The notes under the pieces: model-generated
Seen by the model: the letters and a program-made list of their open reading frames with translations, nothing else
Told to the model about the DNA's origin: nothing
Databases searched by the model: none
Source: Dyadobacter sp. CY323
GTDB taxonomy: Bacteria > Bacteroidota > Bacteroidia > Cytophagales > Spirosomataceae
Direction of reading: 5' to 3'
NCBI RefSeq assembly: GCF_021390245.1
Contig: NZ_JAJUXH010000001.1
Location: forward strand, 496,001-560,000
DNA: 64,000 nt
Part shown: positions 52,737 through 61,287 of the stretch, piece by piece
Position numbering within the stretch: position 1 is the stretch's first letter
Layout: the number at the start of each line of letters is the position of its first letter
Position numbers and translations under genes: made by a program

Positions 52737-54278
52737 TTAATATCCGGGATTCTGGTCGGTCGGTTCAATTTTCGCATTGTTATCGACTTCCTGCTGCGGA
52801 ATTGGCAATAACTCATGTTTGTTGGCCTGGAAATATGCCAGAGGCTCAACTTTCAGTTTGGCCAGTTTCCTCCATCTCACGATGTCCCGGTTGCGGATCT
52901 GCTCGCCATTCAATTCGATCCGGCGTTCGTGCATGATCGCCGCAAATACCTGATCTTTGGTCGTAACCGGGAATTTGGCAGTCGGGTAGGCGGGCATGCT
53001 CACACTTTTCCGGGCGCGGATCATGTTCAGATAGGTAACGGCCTGAGCAATGTTGCCCAGTTCATTTTCAACTTCCGCCAGTGCAAGAATGGTCTCTGCG
53101 AAACGCATGATGCGCTGATTGATCCCGCCAGTCAAAAACGACTCGTTCATTTTATACATGAGCGAATATTTCTGCCAGCTCACTTTCTGGGTTACTCCGT
53201 CCACAACAGATGCATTACCGTTTTGCTGGCCATCGGTTAAAGTACTGGCGCCATTATTGTATTTTTCACCGGTAAAATAAAATGAATCAAGATAACGCGG
53301 ATCTGTTTTCGCATCGCCTTTTGTGGTTTTTTCGAATTCACTCAAAAGACTGTTTGACGGGATTACGTTTCGCCAGCCAATTGCAGAATATTCCTGCGTA
53401 CGTACTGTTTCAGTGCCGGCAGTGGCCCCATTTCCATCGCCATCCCAGTTGTATACCCCACCAGCCGGGAAAAAGTTGACCTCGAAAATAGACTCTTTGT
53501 TGAACTCGGTTTCTTCCAGGAAGTTGTCATTGTAATTGTCAACCAGCGCGTAAACTTTCGAATCGTAGATTTTTAGCAGCTCCGTTTTTGCGCTCTGATA
53601 ATTGCCTTGTTGCAGGTAAACCCGCGCCAGCAACATCTGAGCGGCACCTTTTGTTGCACGACCCTGGTTTCCGGCGTCATAGGTGGCTGGAAGTGCATTC
53701 TGGATTTCCTGAAGTTCAGCCGTAATGTAGGCATAAACCTCTGCGTCGGTCGATCTTGGCAAGCTGCCATCCACGGTCAGTACGTAATTTTTATAAAGCG
53801 GCACACCGCCCCACATGCTCACCAGCTCATAATAGGCATATGCTCTCAGAAACCGTGCTTCGGCGAGTAAACGCGCCTTATCGGCTGCATTCAGATCTGT
53901 TACTTTTTCCGAATTGTCCACAACGGAATTGGCCCGGTGAATCAGCCGGTAATACGCCAGCCACACCGTACCCAGTACCGAGTTTCCGGTGTCATGTGTT
54001 CCGAGCAAAAGCTGGTTTCGGGGCGTTTCCAGTTGACCGCCGCCGGCAGCCATGTCGTCGCTGCGCAGGTCGTGCAGGAAAAACCACTCCCTCGCAACAA
54101 GGTTATTGGCTTTCAGCATCGAGTAAACGCTGGTAACACCGCTGGTAAGTTCAGCTCCGTTTTTGTAATATCCATCGACGGTCACGCCGTTTGGGTTCGT
54201 TTTATCCAGGATGTCGTCTTTGCAGGAAAGGACAAGACCTAGTATAAAAACGCAGGTTAATATCAGATTTCTTTTCAT
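52737..54278 (-). CDS. SusD/RagB family nutrient-binding lipoprotein
   Basis: 513 residues. A lipoprotein signal ends in L-V-L-S-C with Cys19. The helical TPR-like body includes the family motifs L-T-S-G-V-T-S-V-Y near 45-53, R-F-L-R-A-Y-A-Y-Y-E-L (near 140), R-F-A-E-T-I-L-A-L-A-E-V and the C-terminal I-R-N-R-D-I-V-R-W segment. It would be the lid of the SusC transporter and bind an oligosaccharide or peptide. It lies 24 bases after the susC stop. Confidence 0.95.
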   Translation of the reverse strand: MKRNLILTCVFILGLVLSCKDDILDKTNPNGVTVDGYYKNGAELTSGVTSVYSMLKANNLVAREWFFLHDLRSDDMAAGGGQLETPRNQLLLGTHDTGNSVLGTVWLAYYRLIHRANSVVDNSEKVTDLNAADKARLLAEARFLRAYAYYELVSMWGGVPLYKNYVLTVDGSLPRSTDAEVYAYITAELQEIQNALPATYDAGNQGRATKGAAQMLLARVYLQQGNYQSAKTELLKIYDSKVYALVDNYNDNFLEETEFNKESIFEVNFFPAGGVYNWDGDGNGATAGTETVRTQEYSAIGWRNVIPSNSLLSEFEKTTKGDAKTDPRYLDSFYFTGEKYNNGASTLTDGQQNGNASVVDGVTQKVSWQKYSLMYKMNESFLTGGINQRIMRFAETILALAEVENELGNIAQAVTYLNMIRARKSVSMPAYPTAKFPVTTKDQVFAAIMHERRIELNGEQIRNRDIVRWRKLAKLKVEPLAYFQANKHELLPIPQQEVDNNAKIEPTDQNPGY

Positions 54279-54302
54279 GTCAATGCTTTTTTCAGTCGAT
54301 GA

Positions 54303-57300
54303 TTAAAAACCAAAACTCAATCCTACCTGCAATGTTCTTGGCTGCGGGTACATTCCGTAATCGATGCCATTGATCAACTGGGTCCCGGTAGCAGTAGACG
54401 AACCGTTCACGCCAATTTCCGGGTCAAGACCTGAATACTTGGTTAATGTCAGCAGGTTGGAGGCGGACACGTACACTCTTGCTCTGGTGATCGTGTTCTT
54501 GGTCAATGTTGACAATCCTTTTGCAGGAATGGTATAACCGATGCTCAAATTTTTGATACGCATATACGAGCCGTTTTCGATAAAGCGATCGCTGGTGCGG
54601 CTGTTGTTGTTCGGGTCTCCGCTGATTGCGCGTGGCACGTCAGTATCGGTATTGGACGGTGTCCAGGCATCGAGTACGTCGGTGCCTGCATTGAACAACC
54701 GGAGCATTCCCTGCTCGATGACTTTGGTACCATTGTAAATCTTGTTACCCTGAACTCCCTGCAGATAAACTGTGAAATCGAAGCCTTTGTAACTTCCCCC
54801 GAAATTACCGCCGTAGCTGAATTTTGGAATGAAACTGCCGAGATACTGGCGGTCACTCGCATCAATTTTACCATCACCATTTAAGTCTTTGAAACGAATG
54901 TCGCCGGGTGCCGCGGCAGGCTGGTATTTGGTCTGGTCGTCACCGTCCAATGCATTGTATTTTTCAACTTCTGCCGCGTTCTGGAAAATGCCATCCACTT
55001 TCCATCCGAAGAATGATTGGATGGGATGACCAGCTTCTGTTTTTGTAATGTCAAATCCTCCGAAGTCATCATTTTTTCCCGAGAAAAGCGCGGCGCTTTC
55101 GGTAGCCAGACTCACTACTTTATTTCGTGTAATGTCCAGGTTTACAGATGCATTCCATTTGAAATCGCCGTCATTTTTGTTGTAGCCCAATTGAAACTCG
55201 TACCCCCAGTTTTTCATCTTGCCAATGTTCGATAATGGAGACGATGAATAGCCCAGTGAGTTCGGAATAGGTACTTCCAGCAAAAGTCCGTCCGTATTGC
55301 GGTTGTAACGTTCCGCGGTGAATGTAATGCTGTTGTTGAACAATGCGAGATCAAGACCCAGGTTGGTCATTTCTGTGCTTTCCCATTTCAGCTGCGTATT
55401 GCCGAGAGAACTGAAATAAGATCCCAAAAGCTTGTTAGCTCCAAACACATAATTGGAATTATCCGCTGAAACCAGCGATTGCCAGGCATAACTTCCGATT
55501 CCGTTAAAACCGGTTTGTCCGTAACTGGCCCTGATTTTAAGCTCGGAGATGGCTGGTACCGATTTGAGAAATTCTTCCTCGCTGATCCGCCAGCCGAGAG
55601 ATAAGGAAGGAAAAGTGCCCCATTTGTTTCCGGGAGCAAACCGGGAAGATCCGTCGCGGCGAATGGAGCCGCTCAAAAGGTATTTTCCGCTAAACTCGTA
55701 GTTCAAACGCCCCACATAGGAAATAAGCGTGCTTTCGTCGAGTGAGCTGGTGGCATTCGGGTTGGAGACACCCTGCATTTGATCAATGTCATTGTTCGGC
55801 CTGTAACCGGAGCCATTTAATGTATTGGAGCGGAAGCTTTGCTTGTCGATGATCGCCGTTACATTCAATTGGTGTTTTCCAAAGGTTTTGTCGAATGTAA
55901 GCTGGTTCGTAACAACCGGTGAATAAAAGCTGGTACGTCCGTTTCGTATTTCAAACTGGGACCTGGACTTGTATCCGTCGTTATAAATGGGAAATTGTTC
56001 GTTGCTCAATGCGGAAACGACATCTGCGCCAAAACTGAATCGGTATCTCAAGAAGCTTGTAAGATTCACCTCAGCGAAAATGGATCCCAGTAGTTTAATC
56101 TTCTGATTTCGTGTAATATCCATTTCAGCAATGCGTAGTGGATTGTCCGGGTCGCTGCCGTCGGCTGCGGTCGGCGAGCTGTAACCTCCCAGTTTGGTTG
56201 GGTCAGTCACCGGCCAGTACGGCAGGTTTCGGATCGCCTGCATCACGAGCGTGCGGCCGCCGCCAAAACCTTGTTCACCGCGACTTTTATCGTAAGAGAA
56301 AGTCAGTGTCTGGCCTATTTTAAGGAATTTGGCTACCTGATGATCGGAGTTGACACGGAAATTGGCACGTTTGTAATTAGTCCCGACCAGAATACCTTCC
56401 TGATCAAAATACCCCGCGGACGTAAAGAACCGGGAAACACTGTTCCCGCCGCTCACCGAAAGTTGGTGTTGCTGGATCGGCGCATTTCTAAACAGCACAT
56501 CCTGCCAGTCGGTATGCGTTTGCGCAAACGTCTGGGTTGCTCCCTCGTAAATGGGCTTGTTGAGATCAGAGAGTCTGCCTGGCATCGCAATTCCGGCATT
56601 GCCCAGTAAGGCCGTCGAATATTGAATGTATTGATCCGTGTTCAGCAGATCCAGTTTTTTCCATGCCGATTGTGTGCCAAAGTAGGTATCGACATTGACA
56701 TGCAATTTTCCGTCACTGGATCCTTTTTTGGTTGTAATGATGATTACGCCGTTCGACGCCCGCGATCCATAAATGGCTGCTGAGCTGGCATCTTTCAACA
56801 CTTCCAGCGATTCTATGTCTTTCGGATCGAGGTTATTGAGGTCCCCGGCCGGAATTCCGTCAATCACATATAACGGTCCGGACGCATAATTGATCGAACC
56901 GATGCCCCGTATACGTACGATCGGAGTTTGCCCCGGGCTACCGTTATTAACCACCCGGACACCTGGAACGCGACCTTGCAAAGCCTGCTCGGCGCTGACC
57001 ACCGGAAGTGCGGTAAGTTCTTTTGGGGTAACAGAAGAAACCGCGCCGGTGAGCGAGGATTTTTTCTGCGAACCATAACCGATCACGACCATTTCTTCGA
57101 GCGCCTGATTTTCAGTAAGCAGTTGAATGTCAATGCGGGTTTTGGTCCCCACGGTAACTTCCTGTTTTCCATATCCTATAAAACTGAAAACGAGGATACT
57201 GTTTTCGGAAGGTACATTGAGAGAAAAATCACCTTTTGTATCGGTGGTTGTCCCGATGCTGGATCCTTTTAATGTAACATTCACTCCCGGCAATGCCTCG

Positions 57301-57446
57301 CCGTTCTCAGCAGTTACCCTGCCTGAAACTTGTTGATCAGCGCCAGGCGCAGCCAGTGCGTAACCTCCTGAAAAGCAGGAGAGTGTTAGCAAAAGCAGCC
57401 ATGCGTTGACTTTTCTGAAATAATTACCTGGTACACGGTTTTTCAT
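54303..57446 (-). CDS. SusC/RagA TonB-dependent outer-membrane transporter
   Basis: 1047 residues. An N-terminal signal is followed by a carboxypeptidase-regulatory-like domain (S-G-R-V-T-A-E-N-G-E-A-L-P-G-V-N-V, then G-D-F-S-L-N-V), the TonB-box region, the plug with V-I-G-Y-G-S-Q-K-K-S-S-L-T-G-A-V-S-S-V, and a long 22-strand barrel ending in Phe (G-L-S-F-G-F). It imports an energised ligand with SusD. The likely substrate is a glycan, as a GH43 gene lies upstream, but peptides are possible. No anti-sigma/sigma pair is next to it. Confidence 0.96.
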   Translation of the reverse strand: MKNRVPGNYFRKVNAWLLLLTLSCFSGGYALAAPGADQQVSGRVTAENGEALPGVNVTLKGSSIGTTTDTKGDFSLNVPSENSILVFSFIGYGKQEVTVGTKTRIDIQLLTENQALEEMVVIGYGSQKKSSLTGAVSSVTPKELTALPVVSAEQALQGRVPGVRVVNNGSPGQTPIVRIRGIGSINYASGPLYVIDGIPAGDLNNLDPKDIESLEVLKDASSAAIYGSRASNGVIIITTKKGSSDGKLHVNVDTYFGTQSAWKKLDLLNTDQYIQYSTALLGNAGIAMPGRLSDLNKPIYEGATQTFAQTHTDWQDVLFRNAPIQQHQLSVSGGNSVSRFFTSAGYFDQEGILVGTNYKRANFRVNSDHQVAKFLKIGQTLTFSYDKSRGEQGFGGGRTLVMQAIRNLPYWPVTDPTKLGGYSSPTAADGSDPDNPLRIAEMDITRNQKIKLLGSIFAEVNLTSFLRYRFSFGADVVSALSNEQFPIYNDGYKSRSQFEIRNGRTSFYSPVVTNQLTFDKTFGKHQLNVTAIIDKQSFRSNTLNGSGYRPNNDIDQMQGVSNPNATSSLDESTLISYVGRLNYEFSGKYLLSGSIRRDGSSRFAPGNKWGTFPSLSLGWRISEEEFLKSVPAISELKIRASYGQTGFNGIGSYAWQSLVSADNSNYVFGANKLLGSYFSSLGNTQLKWESTEMTNLGLDLALFNNSITFTAERYNRNTDGLLLEVPIPNSLGYSSSPLSNIGKMKNWGYEFQLGYNKNDGDFKWNASVNLDITRNKVVSLATESAALFSGKNDDFGGFDITKTEAGHPIQSFFGWKVDGIFQNAAEVEKYNALDGDDQTKYQPAAAPGDIRFKDLNGDGKIDASDRQYLGSFIPKFSYGGNFGGSYKGFDFTVYLQGVQGNKIYNGTKVIEQGMLRLFNAGTDVLDAWTPSNTDTDVPRAISGDPNNNSRTSDRFIENGSYMRIKNLSIGYTIPAKGLSTLTKNTITRARVYVSASNLLTLTKYSGLDPEIGVNGSSTATGTQLINGIDYGMYPQPRTLQVGLSFGF

Positions 57447-57777
57447 AGGTTGTCGAATAAACGTTAAATGGACACTTATTTTTTAAGCGGTAAAAAACTG
57501 CGAAGCCGCAATACAGCTTCGTAAACGAACACAACCATCTGAAAGGGTGAATAGCATCTGCCTGTCAATGAAATGAGGCAGAACGGACCGATCCGGACGG
57601 ATTACTTGACCTAAACTATAACTGAACCAAAGGTGAAATATTTTTGATAAAATGTCAACACCACACTTAAAAAAAATAGCACTTTTTTTTGAAAAAAATA
57701 CACTGCTGGGATTTCAGCTCAAAATAAAGATGGGTTAGATCCTATTTTTGTGCAGAATCGATGTGTTTTGAACACGA
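57447..57777 (-). other. Long leader/intergenic region upstream of susC
   Basis: 331 bases with no gene. It has A/T-rich runs near 57668-57702 and three short inverted repeats: TGCCT...AGGCA at 57559-57580, ATCCGGACGGAT at 57591-57602 and CGAAGC...GCTTCG at 57501-57521. They could fold in the susC leader RNA or bind a regulator; no exact TAnnTTTG element was found on the minus strand. Confidence 0.5.
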
Positions 57778-58824
57778 TCAAGGTGTGATCGTTTGAATGG
57801 AACCATCCGCATTTCGCATTAACTCCCGCACTTTTACATTACGAAGATGCGTTTTTCCCGAAAGCTCGGCGTCGTGATAGAAAATGTACCATTTCCCTTT
57901 GAATTCAACGATGGAATGATGCGTCGTCCAGCCTGTTACCGGTTTCATAATCACGCCTTTATAAGTAAATGGACCATAAGGTGAATCGCTGACCGCGTAG
58001 CACAGGAAATGCGTATCGCCCGTCGAATAGGAGAAGTAGTACTGATCTTTGAATTTATGCATCCAGGCACCTTCAAAAAACCGGCGGTCGACATCCCCTG
58101 CAAGTATTGCATTTCCTTTTTCGTCTATAAGCTTCACATCTTTCGGTGATTCTGAAAAAGTAAGCATATCATCGCTCATGCGCGCGACTTTGGCACTCAA
58201 TGCAGGTTCAGTTTCATGACCCTTTCCGAGATCGGTCATCAACGATTTGTTGTAAGTTCCTGTATGCCAGCGTTGGAGCTGACCACCCCATATGCCGCCA
58301 AAGTACATGTACGACTTGCCGTCAGTGTCGGTAAAGACGGCCGGATCGATGCTGTAACTATTGGGTATCGGGGCCGGCTGTGGTTTGAACGGACCGGCAG
58401 GGTTCTTACTGGTTGCCACACCTATCCGGAAAACATCGCTTTTGTCTTTAACCGGAAAATACAGATAATAGGTACCGTTTTTGAATGCTGCATCTGGTGC
58501 CCAAAGCTGCCGTCCGGCCCAGGGAATGTCTTTAAGATCCAGCGCAACACCGTGATCAGTGACCTTTCCACCAATAACATCCATGGATAGAATGTGGTAG
58601 TCTCTCATGTTGAAATGTCCGCCTTCGTCATCTTGCGGCACATTGGCTTCGATATCATGCGACGGGTAAATGTAAATTTTACCGTCAAAAACATGCGCAG
58701 ACGGATCTGCGGTGTAGATGTTCGTCACCAATGGTTTTATTTTACCGGAAGGTGCCTGACAAAATCCTGTAACAGGTACTAAGGCCAGTAAAGAGCCAGC
58801 CATAACCAGTTTTGTAGTAGACAT
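57778..58824 (-). CDS. Glycoside hydrolase family 43 protein
   Basis: 348 residues with an N-terminal signal (V-M-A-G-S-L-L-A-L-V-P-V-T-G-F-C-Q-A). The five-bladed propeller pattern of GH43 is clear: Asp40 in Y-T-A-D-P-S-A-H as the base, D-P-A-V-F-T-D as the pKa modulator and E in F-F-E-G-A-W-M-H-K as the acid. GH43 enzymes split arabinose- or xylose-containing side chains. The enzyme is likely periplasmic or surface-exposed and is the first gene of the Sus region. It is transcribed toward susC, with 331 bases between. Confidence 0.9.
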   Translation of the reverse strand: MSTTKLVMAGSLLALVPVTGFCQAPSGKIKPLVTNIYTADPSAHVFDGKIYIYPSHDIEANVPQDDEGGHFNMRDYHILSMDVIGGKVTDHGVALDLKDIPWAGRQLWAPDAAFKNGTYYLYFPVKDKSDVFRIGVATSKNPAGPFKPQPAPIPNSYSIDPAVFTDTDGKSYMYFGGIWGGQLQRWHTGTYNKSLMTDLGKGHETEPALSAKVARMSDDMLTFSESPKDVKLIDEKGNAILAGDVDRRFFEGAWMHKFKDQYYFSYSTGDTHFLCYAVSDSPYGPFTYKGVIMKPVTGWTTHHSIVEFKGKWYIFYHDAELSGKTHLRNVKVRELMRNADGSIQTITP

Positions 58825-59102
58825 AATGGGAGCGTTTTTGTTCTGAAATTATAATTGTACAAATAACACTTAATTATTTCAGATAATGTTCATATTTCAT
58901 GAATTTATACTAAAAAACGTTTTATGTCCGGGATCTGTCCAAGTGCTTTATACTAAAAGTACACGTATGATTACCCGTTTTGGGGCTTTGATGAGTGAGA
59001 TCTGGGTCTTTTTTATATCTTACGGAATAAAATTCAACATTCGTTTCTCTCCTTCTTAAGCATGCAACTACGTTACTTCATAGCTAAATACGGATCCCGC
59101 CG

Positions 59103-61211
59103 ATGAGAAATTGCTTTCTCGTAGCGATGTTGCTCTGCGCTGTCCCAGAGACTGCTACCGCCCAGGTTATCCCGGACCTGACAAAATACAAGACCATTAA
59201 TACCAAGCTGGAGGCGCTCGCGGATTTGTGCGACACGCTCAGCGACCGGGAAGATTATGAACGGGAGAGGCAAGTGGCTACATATGCGCTCTCCATCACG
59301 CCCGCCAGCGATTTCAATCACCTTTCGCTGTTTCATTTTTATCTGGGTGTTGTCACTGAATATCAGGGAAGCGGCGCTGCAGACAGTAGTTTTTACTACT
59401 ACGAAAAAGCCCTGGCCATCGCCAGAAAAGGCAAAGTGCCGGTACGGATTCGTGAGGCACTGGCCCGGCTGCTGTTTAAGTATTCCAATGCGGCCGGATA
59501 TGCCAGTAAAAGTGATGCCGCGTTGAAGGAAATTCTGCGGATTGTGGACACAACCAAGTCGGAGGGGGCTAAAGTCGCTTTATATGCGACTATCGCTAAT
59601 TATTATTCCATAAAAGGTGAGTATGAAACGGAGATAAAATACCTGCTGCAATCCATTGCGGTGAAGAAAAAGCTGATCGAAACCGGTGAGCTCAAAGACC
59701 GGGAGCAGGCGGTGACCGCATTGATCAATCTGGCTGAACTATATCTCGCATTGAACCAGCCTGAAAAAGGGATTTCCTATGCTCAGGAGGCACGCAGGTA
59801 CATCGTGAGCAGCAAGTCGTTTTTGTCGCATTATTTTAAAGACATGACGGATCTCTATTTAAGTATGGAGCAGCCTGAAAAAGCAAAAGTGTATTATGAT
59901 AGTGTCGCAGGTCTCATTAAACCTGACAACAAGCTGGCGGGGATCCGCATTAATAAGATAGCGCTCGATCTTGGCTTCGCGGATTATTATTTACAAAGGA
60001 AAAAACCGGACATTGCTCAGGTACACATGGCACGGGCCAATGAACTGGCTGCTAAATGGGCGGATAACTATATGATGACGCAGGTTAAGTACATGACCGG
60101 CGAGGTTTATTTTGCTCAGAAGGATTTCAAAAAAGCATTGCCGTATCTCAAAGCCTCCGAGTCATTTTGTGAAACCTGGGACCGGCAATTGTACGTGGAG
60201 CTGCTTAAAACACTCGCGCGCTGCTATGCGGAAACGGGACAGCCGCAGCTGGCTTACGCATATTATGAAAAGTATATTCCTGTGCGTGATTCGTTGTACC
60301 TCGAAGGATCGAAAAAGAGCATTGCAGATGCCGAGGCTCAGTACCAGAATAAAGATAAACAACAACAGATCGAGATTAAGAACCTGCAGATCGACGAAGC
60401 CAGAAAGCAGCGGATCTGGCTTACCTCCGGGGTTTCGTTCCTTGCATTATCGCTCGTTTTACTTGGAATTATTTACAGGAATAAAAGGAAAAACGCGGAA
60501 ATACTGGATCAGAAAAATCACGAAATGAGTAAGCTGATCGAGGAACTGGAAGCCGCAAACCGTACGAAGGCCAAGCTTTTCAGCATCATCAGCCACGATC
60601 TGCGCTCGCCGATCAGTCAGGTTTATCAATTCCTGAAACTGCAGCAGCTTAACCCGAAACTTCTTAACGAATCCCAGAAGGCCGAGCTGAGTGAAAAAAT
60701 ACAAACGGCTACCGGCTCGCTGCTGGAGACCATGGAGGATTTGTTGCTTTGGTCAAAAACGCAGATCAATCAGTTTAAGGCTGATATTCAGCCTGTGGAG
60801 GTAACCCGCATTACGGAACAATGTCTTAAACTACTGCAACTCAACATTGAGGCAAAGCAAATTCAAATTGAAAATGAGATTCCCGAAAAAGCGATGGTCG
60901 AAACGGACCCCTACTATCTGCAGGCCATCGTGCGAAATTTACTTCAGAATGCCATTAAAGCCGCTGACGATAACAGCCTGATCACGCTCAGTCTTAATGG
61001 GGACGAAAAACATAAAATTTTAGCGATTGAAAATACCGGTCCTGCATTCAGCCAGGAAGCATATCAACACATTTTAGCTCAAAAAGACGGTAATCGGGGG
61101 TTAAACGGACTTGGACTAAGACTTGTCGATGAATTGTCAGAAAAGACCGGATTGAAAATTCAATTCGAAAACCCTTCTGAGAATCTTACACGTGCTTTGG
61201 TAGTGTTTTGA
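59103..61211 (+). CDS. TPR-containing sensor histidine kinase
   Basis: 702 residues. A signal peptide (F-L-V-A-M-L-L-C-A-V-P-E-T-A-T-A) is followed by about ten helical tetratricopeptide-like repeats to residue 420, a transmembrane segment near 436-458, a coiled-coil linker, a HisKA domain with His498 in I-I-S-H-D-L-R-S-P, and a HATPase_c domain. The ATPase part is degenerate: an N-box N-L-L-Q-N-A-I-K-A-A is visible but the G1 box (E-N-T-G-P-A) lacks the usual D-x-G-x-G. No response regulator domain or partner gene is beside it. It is divergent from the GH43 gene and converges on the next kinase. Confidence 0.88.
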   Translation: MRNCFLVAMLLCAVPETATAQVIPDLTKYKTINTKLEALADLCDTLSDREDYERERQVATYALSITPASDFNHLSLFHFYLGVVTEYQGSGAADSSFYYYEKALAIARKGKVPVRIREALARLLFKYSNAAGYASKSDAALKEILRIVDTTKSEGAKVALYATIANYYSIKGEYETEIKYLLQSIAVKKKLIETGELKDREQAVTALINLAELYLALNQPEKGISYAQEARRYIVSSKSFLSHYFKDMTDLYLSMEQPEKAKVYYDSVAGLIKPDNKLAGIRINKIALDLGFADYYLQRKKPDIAQVHMARANELAAKWADNYMMTQVKYMTGEVYFAQKDFKKALPYLKASESFCETWDRQLYVELLKTLARCYAETGQPQLAYAYYEKYIPVRDSLYLEGSKKSIADAEAQYQNKDKQQQIEIKNLQIDEARKQRIWLTSGVSFLALSLVLLGIIYRNKRKNAEILDQKNHEMSKLIEELEAANRTKAKLFSIISHDLRSPISQVYQFLKLQQLNPKLLNESQKAELSEKIQTATGSLLETMEDLLLWSKTQINQFKADIQPVEVTRITEQCLKLLQLNIEAKQIQIENEIPEKAMVETDPYYLQAIVRNLLQNAIKAADDNSLITLSLNGDEKHKILAIENTGPAFSQEAYQHILAQKDGNRGLNGLGLRLVDELSEKTGLKIQFENPSENLTRALVVF

Positions 61212-61287
61212 GGATTTCTTTTCGGTGTATTTGATAAAAATGCATAGTATGGTAGCTTGTTGTTTCAAGAAGTATCAGAAAGAAGGA

